Part shown: positions 54,132 to 64,000 of the stretch, piece by piece
Layout of the letters: every line of letters begins with the position of its first letter
Numbering within the stretch: position 1 is the stretch's first letter
From: Stenocarpella maydis
Lineage: Eukaryota; Ascomycota; Sordariomycetes; Diaporthales; Diaporthaceae
NCBI GenBank assembly: GCA_002270565.1
Contig: NQMI01000061.1
Location: forward strand, 62,001-126,000
Length of the DNA stretch: 64,000 bases
Reading direction: 5' to 3'
The notes under the pieces: generated by a model
Database searches by the model: none
What the model was told of the DNA's origin: nothing
What the model saw: only the letters and a program-made list of their open reading frames with translations
Translations under genes and position numbers: made by a program

Positions 54132-55259
54132 CTAATGCCCGAGCCCAACGGCAGCAAATAGCTCATCGTACACCTTGCCAACCCAGCCGTGCGCGGGCCC
54201 CCCTCTGGCCACAATGCCCAGGGCGCCGGCCGCCCAGACGGCAGTGGCAGCGACGCCGGTGCCGTTGACCCAGAGCCATATCCTCCTCCTGCGCTTCCTG
54301 CGGCGCACGTCCTCGTTCCTGTCGCGCGTGGTGCCCACCGTCTTGATGTCGGCGCGCCAGCCCGCCATCTGCGCGAGCCCGATCCACTTGGCCCAGCCCC
54401 AGACCATGTGCCCGCACCCAAAGGCCAGCAGGCCCGTGTAGGCGGCGTACGAGACGACCGGGTGGGAGGCGAAGCCGTGGGCCACGTAGGCCAGGCCGAT
54501 GTTGGAGCTGTCGCCCTCGACGTGCAGCGGCAGCAGGCGGTTGACGGCGACGTGCGCCGACAGGAAGACGGCGAAGCCGTACCCGCACACGGAGACCCAG
54601 CTCAGCTGCGGCCATGCGGACCACGACCCGCCGCTGGAGTGGGTGAGGGACCGGCCCGTGGACGACCTGGTGGGCAGGACGGCGGGGGTGGCGCCGCCGT
54701 AGCGCTTGAGGTTCTGCGAGCGGCGCACGAGGCGCAGGGCGACGCCCGAGGCGACGTGGGCGGCTATGGGGAGGGCGACGAAGAGGCGCTCGGTCATGGG
54801 GGTCTGGTAGATCTCGCGGGCGAGGAGGAGGTAGCCCTCGGAGGCGGGCACGGAGCGGGTGATGAGGGGTATTATGGAGGTGTTTGCGATGTGCAGGCCG
54901 GTGAATATGGACAGGGCGTAGGTCGAGTATCGCTGTATGCGCGTCACTGAAGGGGTCAACATGTCAGTCGAGACACATGTGGTGTGGTGTGGGAGACACG
55001 CACGGTAGTATATGGAGGAGCCGTGGCCAGTGCCACTCAGCCCAAGAGACGAGGTGCGAGCATGGCCAGGCGCGTCATGGGACCCTATCGACCTCGCCGT
55101 CTCCTTCTCGGTGCCTGCCTCGGTCGGCGTGCCGTCGCTCGACTCCTCGGGCAGCGGTGGCAGATCCTTGTCGGTGTCTGGCATGGGCTGTGGCTCGAGT
55201 TGCAGCAGCGAGATGAGCGTCTCCTGCGAGGCGGTCGCCCTCAGGGACCTGGAGTCCAT
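54132..55259 (-). CDS. MCP1: Mitochondrial membrane protein MCP1 (DUF1691)
   Basis: Outer-membrane protein of mitochondria known in yeast as a multicopy suppressor of ERMES (mdm10) defects, acting in lipid homeostasis with Vps13. Two exons are read, 55259-55004 and 54946-54132, giving 356 aa. The start MDSRSLRATASQETLISLL (ATG 55259) matches fungal MCP1 N-termini. Upstream in-frame sequence lacks an ATG. The body shows YYLTRIQRYSTYALSIFTGLHIANTS, ARSVPASEGYLLL-like TRSVPASEG, REIYQTPMTERLFVALPIAAH and VASGVALRLVRR, then further membrane segments and VAYVAHGF-like LAYVAHGFASHPVVSY. A basic RRRKRRRR cluster follows near the last helix. The 57-bp intron is a multiple of three and has no stop, so unspliced message would also be open. 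Confidence 0.9.
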   Translation of the reverse strand: MDSRSLRATASQETLISLLQLEPQPMPDTDKDLPPLPEESSDGTPTEAGTEKETARSIGSHDAPGHARTSSLGLSGTGHGSSIYYRACLPHHTTCVSTDMLTPSVTRIQRYSTYALSIFTGLHIANTSIIPLITRSVPASEGYLLLAREIYQTPMTERLFVALPIAAHVASGVALRLVRRSQNLKRYGGATPAVLPTRSSTGRSLTHSSGGSWSAWPQLSWVSVCGYGFAVFLSAHVAVNRLLPLHVEGDSSNIGLAYVAHGFASHPVVSYAAYTGLLAFGCGHMVWGWAKWIGLAQMAGWRADIKTVGTTRDRNEDVRRRKRRRRIWLWVNGTGVAATAVWAAGALGIVARGGPAHGWVGKVYDELFAAVGLGH

Positions 55260-55531
55260 GGCTGGGGGCGGCACTGCACTCCTTCGCCTCTTCCTCTCCT
55301 GTGCCCTGCTCTGCTCGTAGAGACGTGGTCGTGTGGTTATGAGGCTATCATCGGGCGCAACGTCTTGTAGTTGGTTGGTGTTCGACTGCAGGAAGACATC
55401 AGAAGGCTCTAGTGCAGCCGATGTGGCCCAGAACTGGTCCGTCCTGTTCGACCCCTGCACCGAGTACCGAGGTACTTACTTAAGTGCCTACTAGCCCCGA
55501 TTAACCACATCTCCCAGTAACGTAACGGCCA

Positions 55532-58500
55532 TCATGTCGGCCGGGTTTCTGGGGGATCAGTGTCAATCCCTATTCCATATTTCCCATCAGCCCACCGACG
55601 CATCACGAGCCTGGTCCGGAACCAGTGGCCGCTGGTCTGCACGTCTTCGTCAGACATCCACTCCGGAGGCACCTCCACAGATCTTAGTCCCCCAGCCCAC
55701 AAATCCCTTCCTCCGGCCAGGGCCGCCACACCCGCCACACTCCCCGGATCATGAGGCAGCAGCCTGCCTGCACCGCGCATCCAAGACCATGCCAGGCAGT
55801 CACACACTGCCATGACGCCGAGAATAACCTGCAGCGTCAGTTTTACAGCCCTGGACTGATATAGGCCTCTGCGCGTGAACGTGCCCGTCGCTGGCAATTG
55901 GTACTGAGATCCAGAAGAGACATTCTGCGGGGTCCGCATGGTACGGCTCTGTACCTGCGCCATATACCGCCCATACATTTTGGATATGGCATTGATCAGA
56001 GCCTGAATGTTATCCTCGCCGACAAGGCTTTCTATGTCGAAGAACCCCTCTCCGAGCGCAACAGCTTGGAAGAAATAGTCCAGGTTGTGCGCGGCTGCAC
56101 TCGAGTTGAGCGCGGCGAGGACGGCGTCGTCGTCCGTGATTGGTAGGAAAACGTTCTTCATTCGGAAGCTCACTAGATATTCCTGTGCGTTGCTGGCTTC
56201 GGGCCCTACGCCGTCGTTGACCAAGTGCGCGGTGGTTTCGTCGGGCAAAGGTGGCTGAGATATATCGAGGGTGAGGTCAGCACGGCGGTGAAGCGCGACC
56301 GACACTTCCTGGATGAGCTTCGTACATGCCAGCGTGGTGACCTGTGCGACGCTGGCCGAGACATTTCCAGTGTTGTTTGTTTGCGAAGGAGGAAACGAGC
56401 CCAGAAAGAAAACGAGAGACTGCCACCCCGGATCGTTGCGCGGGGGCGTCTGGTCAGACAACGGGAACCAGGCGTCCGCGGTGGTCTGCGTCTCCATGAG
56501 CTGGTTCATGTGGCCTGCAAATCCCACGAGCTTCTTCTCGGGGGAAATTCTGATTGGAAACGGCTCGCCAGTACTACCGGGACAGGTCCTGGTAATGTTT
56601 GTGTAGATCACTGGCCTGCCGGCTCCAAGATAAGCCGTTACGTTGGACGGGCCGTTGGCATTGCAGGAGAGAATAGCGCGCCGGGCGGGCACGGAGACTT
56701 GGAAAGTCTGGTACTTGGCAGCATCCACGGTATTGTTGTTGCTATTGATCGTCGAGAGCTGCGGGATGGCGAGGTCATCGTACGTCCAGGACGGATATGA
56801 GAGGTTTTGCCACACAATAAGGCTCAACGACAGCCCGGCTCCACCGTCCTCGTACCCGCTGTAGGAGCTCCATGATGTGTTGAACGTATCGAGGCGGGTC
56901 ATGAGAGTATTTTCTGTGGCGCGCTCTGCACTGGTGAAGTACAATCCGGATACGACGATCGTAAGAAACGAGCCAGCTACTGCTGCAAGACCCGTAAATA
57001 CGGCGGACGTGTGGCGTTCCTTGAAGGAGGCCAATAAGGAAATCAGGGTCAGGCGGCCGAGATTGTGGCTGAGCATAGTCCGGGCGGCTTGTGCGTGGCC
57101 TTTTGAGAGTAAGTAGTACGGCGAAAGAAGGATCGTGTTGAAGTTGATGGAGGAATGCAGTGCAGCCAACCCCCACATAATGAGAGCAGGAATAATTGCC
57201 AACACATAGCCCGACGTGTTGACGGCCGTTACGGCCATGATCCCTCCTTGACGGTCAGATAACCGCTGTAACTGTTCCAGAACCCCAATGAAGCCTATCG
57301 GAAGGACGATGGCGAGAATTCGTACCCAGGTTTTCAGTGTCATCGGACACCACCAGACGCTTGTCTCCCTTCTGGAGCTCGAGTTTGGTACGATCGGAGT
57401 CTCAGGTTTTCCGTGCTGTGCGTTATGCTCCAGATGCTGGACTACAAAACGCTGATCATAATCATCAGTTATGACCTCGGTGAAGAAATTTTGCTTCCAT
57501 AGTGACTGTTGGGCATCCTCATACTCATAATCGAAGAGCAACTCCAGCCCATCACGGCTGGGTATCACCAGCAGCGCAATCCCGGCAATGCTCCTCGGGT
57601 CTCGGGGCACGGCATCCTTCGGCCGCTTGACCATGACTATAACGGACATGAGTGCACACAGTAGAAGTATAGCCATGAATGAAAATGCTGTTGGGGGATT
57701 GACCCGCAGGCGATGGCGCGTGTAGCTGAGGGAGCCGAAGATCGGGTCAGAGGAGTTGTCTCGCATACTGCCATGGACCAGCAACGCGGCGATGGCCGAA
57801 AAGGCCTCACTGACTTTGGTGGCCATCAAGTCACTGTCAAGAAAAAAGTCCAGATACGGCGTGCCGATGGTGGAATTGTAGAGAGTTGAGGCCGCGAGGC
57901 GGAGGAAAGGATCACTGTTGATGCTCGTTCTGGAGGGTTGATGTGTCGTGCCCAGATTGGCACGGCGCGAAGATGCAACAACAGACCTCAGGAGGCCCAT
58001 AGCCGTGAGTCCCTCAAACTCGATGCTGGAATCATCACTTATCTCACCCCAGTCCAAAGAGAGGCGCCGCTCTGGGTACGTCAAAGTTACGGACGTGTTC
58101 TGCGTGAAGTAGCTTGGAGTGCAGAAGACCGCGCTTTCCTGGTTAGCTCCAGTGTGCCAGTAGTTCAAAGGGCGGTCCAAATAGAGATTCCACTTACCTA
58201 TAAGTTCTGAGTGAGAGGCTGGCATCCACGACGGTGACGGCCGCCAAGTATTGTTGCGTGCGGTCCGGGCAGGTGACCTCCTGAAAAGTTCCAACGTAGT
58301 TTCGGTCCGGCAATCGATTTAACAACTTGAACTGAGAGACCTTAGTAGAGTCTATCAACTGCATGTTCTGTCTTATGCTGCATGTTTCCGAGGTGAACTC
58401 CATAAGGGCCTGGTAGGTTATGTTGTCCACGATAACCGACTCATCCTGGAGAGTGCCCAGCTCACAGCGCATTTTTGGGAAAATACCCACGGCAGGACCG

Positions 58501-59405
58501 CCGATTGACGAAATTGAGGAGATATCGATCCAATTGCCTTGCTCAAATGGTTCAAACGTTGCGTTACTGAGAACCCATGTGGGCCAGGCGAGATTCTCCC
58601 TTGAAACGCCGACATAGATGCTCCCAGCAATACTACTCTCGAGCTGCGTGCCTAGAATCGAGGATGAGAAGTCGAAAGCACCGGTTCTAGTCAGAAGAAT
58701 GCCGTCTTCAGTCAAATTCGTGGATGCTATTGCCAGGAGTCCGGTTGAAAGTACTCTCTGGACATAATTTACTTGAAGTCAGCGGCTTCTTTGATCGAAG
58801 TCTAGGCATCTAGGCATGATCAAACTCTCACTCACAAGAATGGCCAGTAACAGTGAACAAACAAGCGTAGTCGCGGGAATCCATGCACGGATTTTGAGGA
58901 CTTCCACATGACGCTGGGAAGTATCGGTGTGACGAGGTCCAAACACAGTGTAAGCTCCCCTGCTCTTGGACCTGACTTCAGGAATACCCACGGCTGGTAT
59001 AGCCTGGCTGTGTAGTCAACACCGTTCCAACAGGACAGAAGAAGGACAATGACTAAGGTTTCCAGTGTCAGATTTGAAGTGGTCTTGGAGTTCAGGGCAA
59101 TACAAACCAGTCGTCGGAAGATATTTCCACATGTACACTTCATTCGCCCCACCACTCACTGAGACCAGGCAATCATTCTTGTGGGAGGCGATGGCAATGC
59201 CCAACACTACCAAGGCCACTATAATTAGACAGGATGTGTATGCAATCAAAACGGGCAATCGAAGCCAGAAAGGATTCCAGAATCTGTGAGAAGGCTGGTA
59301 CGAGTGCTGATCAAATTGGGAGTGATCGGAATGGCGGTCGTCCTCTGCGTCAGGTTCAGAAGGTAACAGCTGGAGTGAATCAAAACTGAGTGATCTGCGC
59401 TCCAT
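55532..59405 (-). pseudogene. Large DUF3433-family membrane protein with a one-base frameshift in exon 2
   Basis: Fungus-specific polytopic membrane protein of unknown function. Four exons are read: 59405-59108, 59052-58836, 58757-58198 and 58133-55532. The summed coding length is one base short of a multiple of three; with that base it would be 1225 aa, normal for the family. Start MERRSLSFDSLQLL. A first membrane helix is YTSCLIIVALVVLGIAIA. The DUF3433 signature WNGVDYTARLYQPW and SGPRAGELTLCLDLVTP follows, then the frame must shift near 58905-58925 to give AWIPATTLVCSLLLAILV. Exon 3 begins RVLSTGLLAIAST. The second half repeats the architecture (AALHSSINFNTILLSPYYLL) with many NxT/S sites. 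Splice phases on both sides confirm the shift. A sequencing indel in an A run or a real mutation are both possible. Confidence 0.8.
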
Positions 59406-60510
59406 GGTAAAGCCCGGTTGATGGTTGTATGGTCGTCTCTTCTATCTCGGGCTCAAGGATGGAGAGTTACGGCCCCTGCACTAGAAGATCTCGAACAGGT
59501 AAGGTTACTCTACTCCCGCTCGCGGTTCCTGCTATCTGGACATAACAGGTACTTGTCTGAGTAGGGTTTATATTGCTGGCCTGTCCATCGGCTTTGGTGT
59601 TATAATGTCTTGTCAAGAATCCACGATCAAAAAAAGATGACTGCTCTTGGCTTTGCACCTCTATTTCAGGTGATTCCGTTTTGTCTGCTTTGCGGACCAG
59701 GGACTGGTGATATAACAAACTGAAGATCGATCAAAAAAGGACGGGCAACTTAGTTCGACTTTTGTGCTTACACTTATTATACACCTCAGGCACCATACTT
59801 ACTACTAGTGCAATCAATGGCAGCTAACCTTAAGGACAAATTCTGCTTGGATTTTACACGACGCCCCCGGCTGTCTCTTCTCGCTGAAACGCCTGCATTG
59901 GTTGCCTGCTCAGGTGTGACAAGCGTTGGCATTGACCCCACCGGTGGCTTTCTATATGAACGAGCTGAATCGGGGAAACCACTGCCAGCCTTGTATATAT
60001 ATTTTCAGGGCGTCCCTGCAGATCTCAGGGACACTAGAAGGGGTGAAGTAAATCCTACCGTATTCATGTAGAGATCTTTTAACGTCACAATTTCACTGGC
60101 AGAACGTATACGCACACTCAGGCAGTTGTACCCACTTCTGCCGCCACGCGCTGGAGCCCCCCCTCCTTCGCAAGATCGGTCAGGCTCCCATGGGCGTCCA
60201 CCAGGTTGCAAGCTGAAGTCAGTGAGCTCTTCCTTTTGCGTCACGACCTCGTTAATGATCTCGTCCTTGAATTACGCCGGCACATACTGTCACGATAGCT
60301 AGCCGCTGCACTATAAGGTGCAACAGGGGGGTGGGGGCTAGTTACTAAGCCTAGGCCTGAGCTGCTCGTAGCTCTAGGGGCGCTAAGCTTAGATAGGCAC
60401 CTACTCTTCATCCCCTCTGCCTGTCTAATAGTCTGGCAGTCCAACACCAACAACGCCAGCAGCAACGCGATCAGTTACCTTACTGCCGACAGCAGCTACA
60501 GAACACGAAG
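59406..60510. other. Divergent intergenic region, no gene recognised
   Basis: Between the DUF3433 gene (-) and the C2H2 gene (+). Short open frames lack motifs and nothing else stands out. Confidence 0.45.
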
Positions 60511-61116
60511 ATGCCTCCAGTAAGGAAACTCAACCCAACAAAAACAACAATCACCTCGCCCCCTCCTCCCTACGCATGCTAATGACCCAAATGCAAACAG
60601 CGACACCAGACCCTCCCCCCGGCAGCCACCGCCGCCGCCCGCGAGGCCCTGCAGTCCTTCTACTGCCAGCTCTGCCAGAAGGGCTACAGCCGCCACAACG
60701 AGTATGAGGCCCACCTCTCCTCCTACGACCACTCGCACAAGGTCCGCCTCAAGGAGATGCGCGCCATGACCCGCGACCCGGCCGCCGCAGCCCGCGCCCG
60801 CAAGGCCGAGGCCAGGGAGAACGGCGTCATCAGCATCCAGCTCGGCGCCGGTGGCGACAAGCCCCAAGCTTCTGCCGGCGGGGGAGGAGGCGGTGGCTTC
60901 AAAAAGGGCGGGTTCAAGAAGTCTGGCTTCAAGAGCGCCTTTGCGCCTGTGGATGCCGAGGGCGGGGCTGACAAGGAGGTCAAGGCCGAGGACCAGGCTG
61001 TGGATCCAAAGGTCAAGAGCTTGGAGCTGCAGCGCGCCGGTGGGGGCGGCGATGCTGAGAGTGACACCGAGGACGAGGGATATGACATGTACGACCCAAA
61101 CTTCCCTACCGACTGA
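60511..61116 (+). CDS. C2H2 zinc-finger protein, GPATCH8/ZNF804-like finger
   Basis: Two exons are read: a 9-base first exon 60511-60519 (MPP, donor GTAAGG) and 60601-61116 (branch GCTAATGAC, acceptor ACAG), giving 174 aa. The single finger reads FYCQLCQKGYSRHNEYEAHLS, followed by YDHSHKVRLKEMRAM. This is the CX2C...HX5H arrangement followed by an HKxRLKE helix that is shared with animal GPATCH8 and ZNF804 proteins, which suggests a role in RNA processing. The rest is low complexity: a glycine run, FKKGGFKKSGFK repeats and an acidic tail EDEGYDMYDPNF. The tiny first exon is supported by homologue-like MPP starts and consistent phase. Function in fungi is not established. Confidence 0.82.
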
Positions 61117-61363
61117 AATGCCGAGCACGCGAACGGGGGTCGGCCAGATGGACGGTCGACGACATTACGGTGGACCAACCCGAAATCGGCAACCTGCACG
61201 ACTCCGACGAGAGAAATACAGTCATGAAACTGTGGCTCTATAGCTATCACGTCGACAGCAGGACACCATCATAGGTCATTGGCGTGAGGTGCGAGAGAGA
61301 GACCACGCGCATCACGCCACCATGGAACAGTGCTTGCCAAGAAATCAATTTTCTCGAGAACGC
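61117..61363. other. Short convergent 3' region
   Basis: About 250 bp between the convergent C2H2 and transcription-factor genes. Nothing was recognised. Confidence 0.5.
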
Positions 61364-63837
61364 CTACGGATTCGGGAAATAATTCGGCTGGAACTGTGAC
61401 AGATCCTCCTCCAGCAGGCCCATCATATATCGATTGCCCGAGAACCAATCACCCAGCTGGCTCGTCTGGTTCATGGCCACCGCATGGTTCCCCGGTGACG
61501 CACCAAACGGCGCCCCAGCCGTCAGGGGGGAATGAGGCATCGCCCCACTTGCAGCCGCTGCCATATTAGCTGCGGCGGCGGCGGCAGCTTGGGCCTGGTG
61601 GACTTGTGCCTGATGGACCTGAGCCTGGGCCTGCGCAGCCGACAAGTCACCATCGACGGGCATGAAGCCCAGCGCAGAAAGGTACACGTCAAACTCGTTT
61701 CCGATGGGGGCCATGTCAATGTCCTGGTGTTCGGACGAGTTGGCCCTTGTCTTGGCCTCGACGTAGAGCGTGGCGACGTTCTGCAGCACCGAGAAGAGGC
61801 GGTGCAACTTGTCGACGCCCTCGGACACGGCGCACGTCGGCTGGAGAGAGGCGATGAAGTCGCGCAGCCGCTGGAGATCCGCCATGTCGGACGTCTCGAT
61901 GATGTGGCAGAATATGACAATGAAGGGAACGAAGGGTGCGTAGAGGATTGTCCTGGGTGGCAAGAAACGGGCAAGTCAGCGACAACAAGATATGAGACGA
62001 GAGAGATTTAATCTCAGGATTAACATGGCCGCCCACTTACCAGTGTATGTACGAAGCCGCCACCCACAGGTTGCTGCCCATGAGCTTCATGCACTCCTCG
62101 TGCGTCTGCATGGCCAGCCTCGCCGTCTCGATACACTCGGGCGTGAAGGTCGAGAGCCCGTGCCCGCCGACACCAGCAGGCATTGCGCGGTAGACGAGCG
62201 TCAGGCTGCTGAGGAACGAGACCTGGTCACTCTTCATGACCATCTCCATCACCGTGGCCTTCCGCGCGTCGGCCCAGCTCCCGCGACCTCCCGCGTTCCC
62301 GACCTGGAGCTTCCCCATCTCCCTGCTCCGGATCAGCAGCGCCTGGTCCGCGATCATCTTCAGCCTCCCCGCGAGCCGCCGCGCCGTCTCGACGCGCTGG
62401 CCCACCGGGTGGCCCAGGCTGGAGGGCGAGTACAGCCGCTCGTAGATCTGGCCCTGGATGTCGGCGTGCGCGATCCACAGGCGCAGCACCTCCTTCCACA
62501 TCTCGGGCGCGTTGACCTGCCCGATCACCCGCGGGACCGTCACGTCGAAGTCCTGGATGGTTGGCGCGCGGCCGAGCCGCAGGGCGAGCCCCCGGTCAAG
62601 CATGTAGCTGAACCAGAAGAGGATCGCCTTCTTGTCGCTGAGCACGGCACTGCTGGTGCTGTCCTGGCCCGTCCCATGACCGCCGCCTCCGCCATTGTTC
62701 CTGTTCACCTCGACAGTCCCGCCCGTGACGCGGTGGTATCCCAGGTCCTGGCACAGCTGCGCGGCGGTGGTATTGAGCTGCCACGCGAGGCTGGGCCGGC
62801 TGATCTCGATGGCGTAGCTAGCCCCCAGCAGCAGGGCCTCGATGTTCTCCATGCTTGCCCCCAGGAAGAAGCGGAGGTTCGCCAGCCCCGTCTCGACGTT
62901 GTCCCTACACATGCGGTAGTAGCCCGTATACCTCTCCCGCGCCGCATCGTCGCCCGCCATCACGGCCTTCTCCTGGAAGAGGTAGTACAGGCCCATGTTG
63001 ACGATGATGAAGTTGGCGTGGCTGAAGTCCTCGAGGGCAAAGTAAACCCGCCGGCACGCCTCGGTAAAGTTCTCCACGGCCATGAAACAGCAGACGCTGA
63101 TGAGCGTGAAGGTGCCCGGTGGTGTCTCGTTCACCTCCCGCAGCACGGGGATCACGGCCTGCACGGGCGGCATGGGAAGCTCGCGGAACCCACCCCGGGG
63201 CAGAGACCGCTGGTGCGCGAAACGCACGTCGTTGCCGCCGCCGCCACCGCCGCTGGTGCTGCTGCTGCCGCTGTTGGACCCCCGGCGCGCGTGTGCCCCG
63301 CCGCCGCCGCTCGCCTGCTGCTTCCGGCTCAGGCCGACGATCTGCTTGAGCGAGCTCAGCGCGGCGGCCATGCTGGGGTCGACGTCGCGCAGGGACGTGC
63401 GCTCGACGGCGTGCTCCAGGAACTCGGACGCAAAGACCGTGTGCGCCGTCAGCGACGAGTTGCCCTCGAAGGCGGACGAGTCGAGCTCGTTGGCGCTGGC
63501 GTCGGGGGTGCTGTTGTTGGAATCCTCGTCATCCTCCTCGCCGCCGCCGTGGTCGTCGCCCGAGATGTCCTCCATCTCGTGGTTCTCTGCGGCGACGGGC
63601 CCCTGCGGGGACATGTTCCTGCCGCCACCGCTGCCTGGGGCCCTGCGGTCATTGGCCTTCCGCGGCCCGCCGCTGGTGTCCATGGCGGCGGATAATGATG
63701 AGGATCCCTGTGGCCGCCCTTCGCGGACGGGCAGGTCGGAATCCCCGCGGCGGAAGGCGCTGTTGTTGTTGCTCAGCTCGCGGAGGAGCTTCTCTATCGA
63801 GCCGAGGCGCTGCTCTATCTGGTCGATCTTGCGCTCA
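61364..63837 (-). CDS. Fungal-specific transcription factor domain protein, 5' end outside the window
   Basis: Two exons are seen, 63837-62041 and 61952-61364 (about 795 codons). The acceptor CCCCAG at 63838 with upstream branch GGCTGAC shows that at least one more exon lies to the right. ERKIDQIEQRLGSIEKLLREL at the exon start is the coiled-coil segment that normally follows a Zn2Cys6 cluster, so the DNA-binding domain is expected beyond base 64000. The middle-homology region is clear: LISVCCFMAVENFTEACRR, GLANLRFFLGASMENIEALL, LAWQLNTTAAQLCQDLGYHR, ILFWFSYMLDRGLALRLGRA and the PTIQDFDVTVP motif. The tail has Gln/Ala-rich repeats (QAQVHQAQ, Ala run), possibly an activation region. A regulator of unknown targets. 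Strong GC bias creates a long antisense open frame, which is not a gene. Confidence 0.85.
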
Positions 63838-64000
63838 CTGGGGTGGGGTCAGCCATGGTAGGTGCCATGAGCGGCCTTTGCCCTCTCGGGGCATTGGTCG
63901 GCCGGGGATGAGGCGAGGGAGGTGGTTCAGAGATGGAAGCGGGTTGAGGTCAAGATGAGAGAGGATGGTGCAAGGCATGGGGGACGGACTATTGCGTAGA

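Noticed and set aside
61992..63695. Plus-strand open frame of 567 codons
   Set aside because: Antisense to the transcription-factor exon, with low-complexity Arg/Ala/His-rich composition and no motif.
1..64000. tRNA, rRNA and CRISPR arrays
   Set aside because: Scanning by eye for T-loop words such as GGTTCGAATC and for spaced direct repeats found nothing convincing. A tRNA scan was not possible here.

Overview
The window is nuclear DNA from a filamentous ascomycete (Pezizomycotina, most likely Sordariomycetes). The evidence is: genes on both strands with short introns of about 50-100 bp (GTRWGT donors, CTRAC branch points, YAG acceptors); C/T-rich 5' flanks; fungus-specific families (ANP1 mannosyltransferase, HET-domain protein, NACHT-ankyrin protein, Ppo/linoleate diol synthase-type fusion, DUF3433 and DUF7703 membrane proteins); and an AT-rich repeat block that looks like RIP (C-to-T decay turning CAG/CAA codons into TAG/TAA).

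Left part (1-15 kb), mostly housekeeping: a MAG1-type 3-methyladenine DNA glycosylase (-), the ANP1 subunit of Golgi mannan polymerase (+), an unusual four-zinc-knuckle, Asn/Gln-rich protein (+), complex III subunit QCR7 (-) and a mitochondrial NAD+ carrier-like protein (+).

Middle part (15-51 kb), accessory and repeat-rich: a decayed Mutator-like element (MULE), a cytochrome P450 (-), a secreted subtilisin-like protease (+), a roughly 5 kb AT-rich island with nested repeats, telomere-like hexamers and a 3-N gap, a HET-domain gene (+), a dioxygenase-P450 fusion gene with a one-base frameshift exactly in the haem-thiolate loop (+), fragments of a flavin monooxygenase and a protein kinase (-), and a NACHT-ankyrin gene broken by a second MULE of the same family. 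That second element has an intact 8-bp target duplication; removing it on paper rejoins the P-loop codons.

Right part (51-64 kb), again host genes: a DUF7703 seven-helix membrane protein (-), MCP1 (-), a DUF3433 membrane protein with a one-base frameshift (-), a GPATCH8/ZNF804-like C2H2 protein (+) and the C-terminal bulk of a fungal-specific transcription factor (-) whose start lies beyond the window.

No operon or biosynthetic cluster is evident. The main theme is a housekeeping neighbourhood interrupted by a 36-kb accessory segment in which self/non-self recognition genes (HET, NACHT) and oxygenases sit among decayed transposons and are themselves partly decayed. Intron and start positions were placed by eye from splice consensus and family knowledge. 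No alignments or database searches were run.
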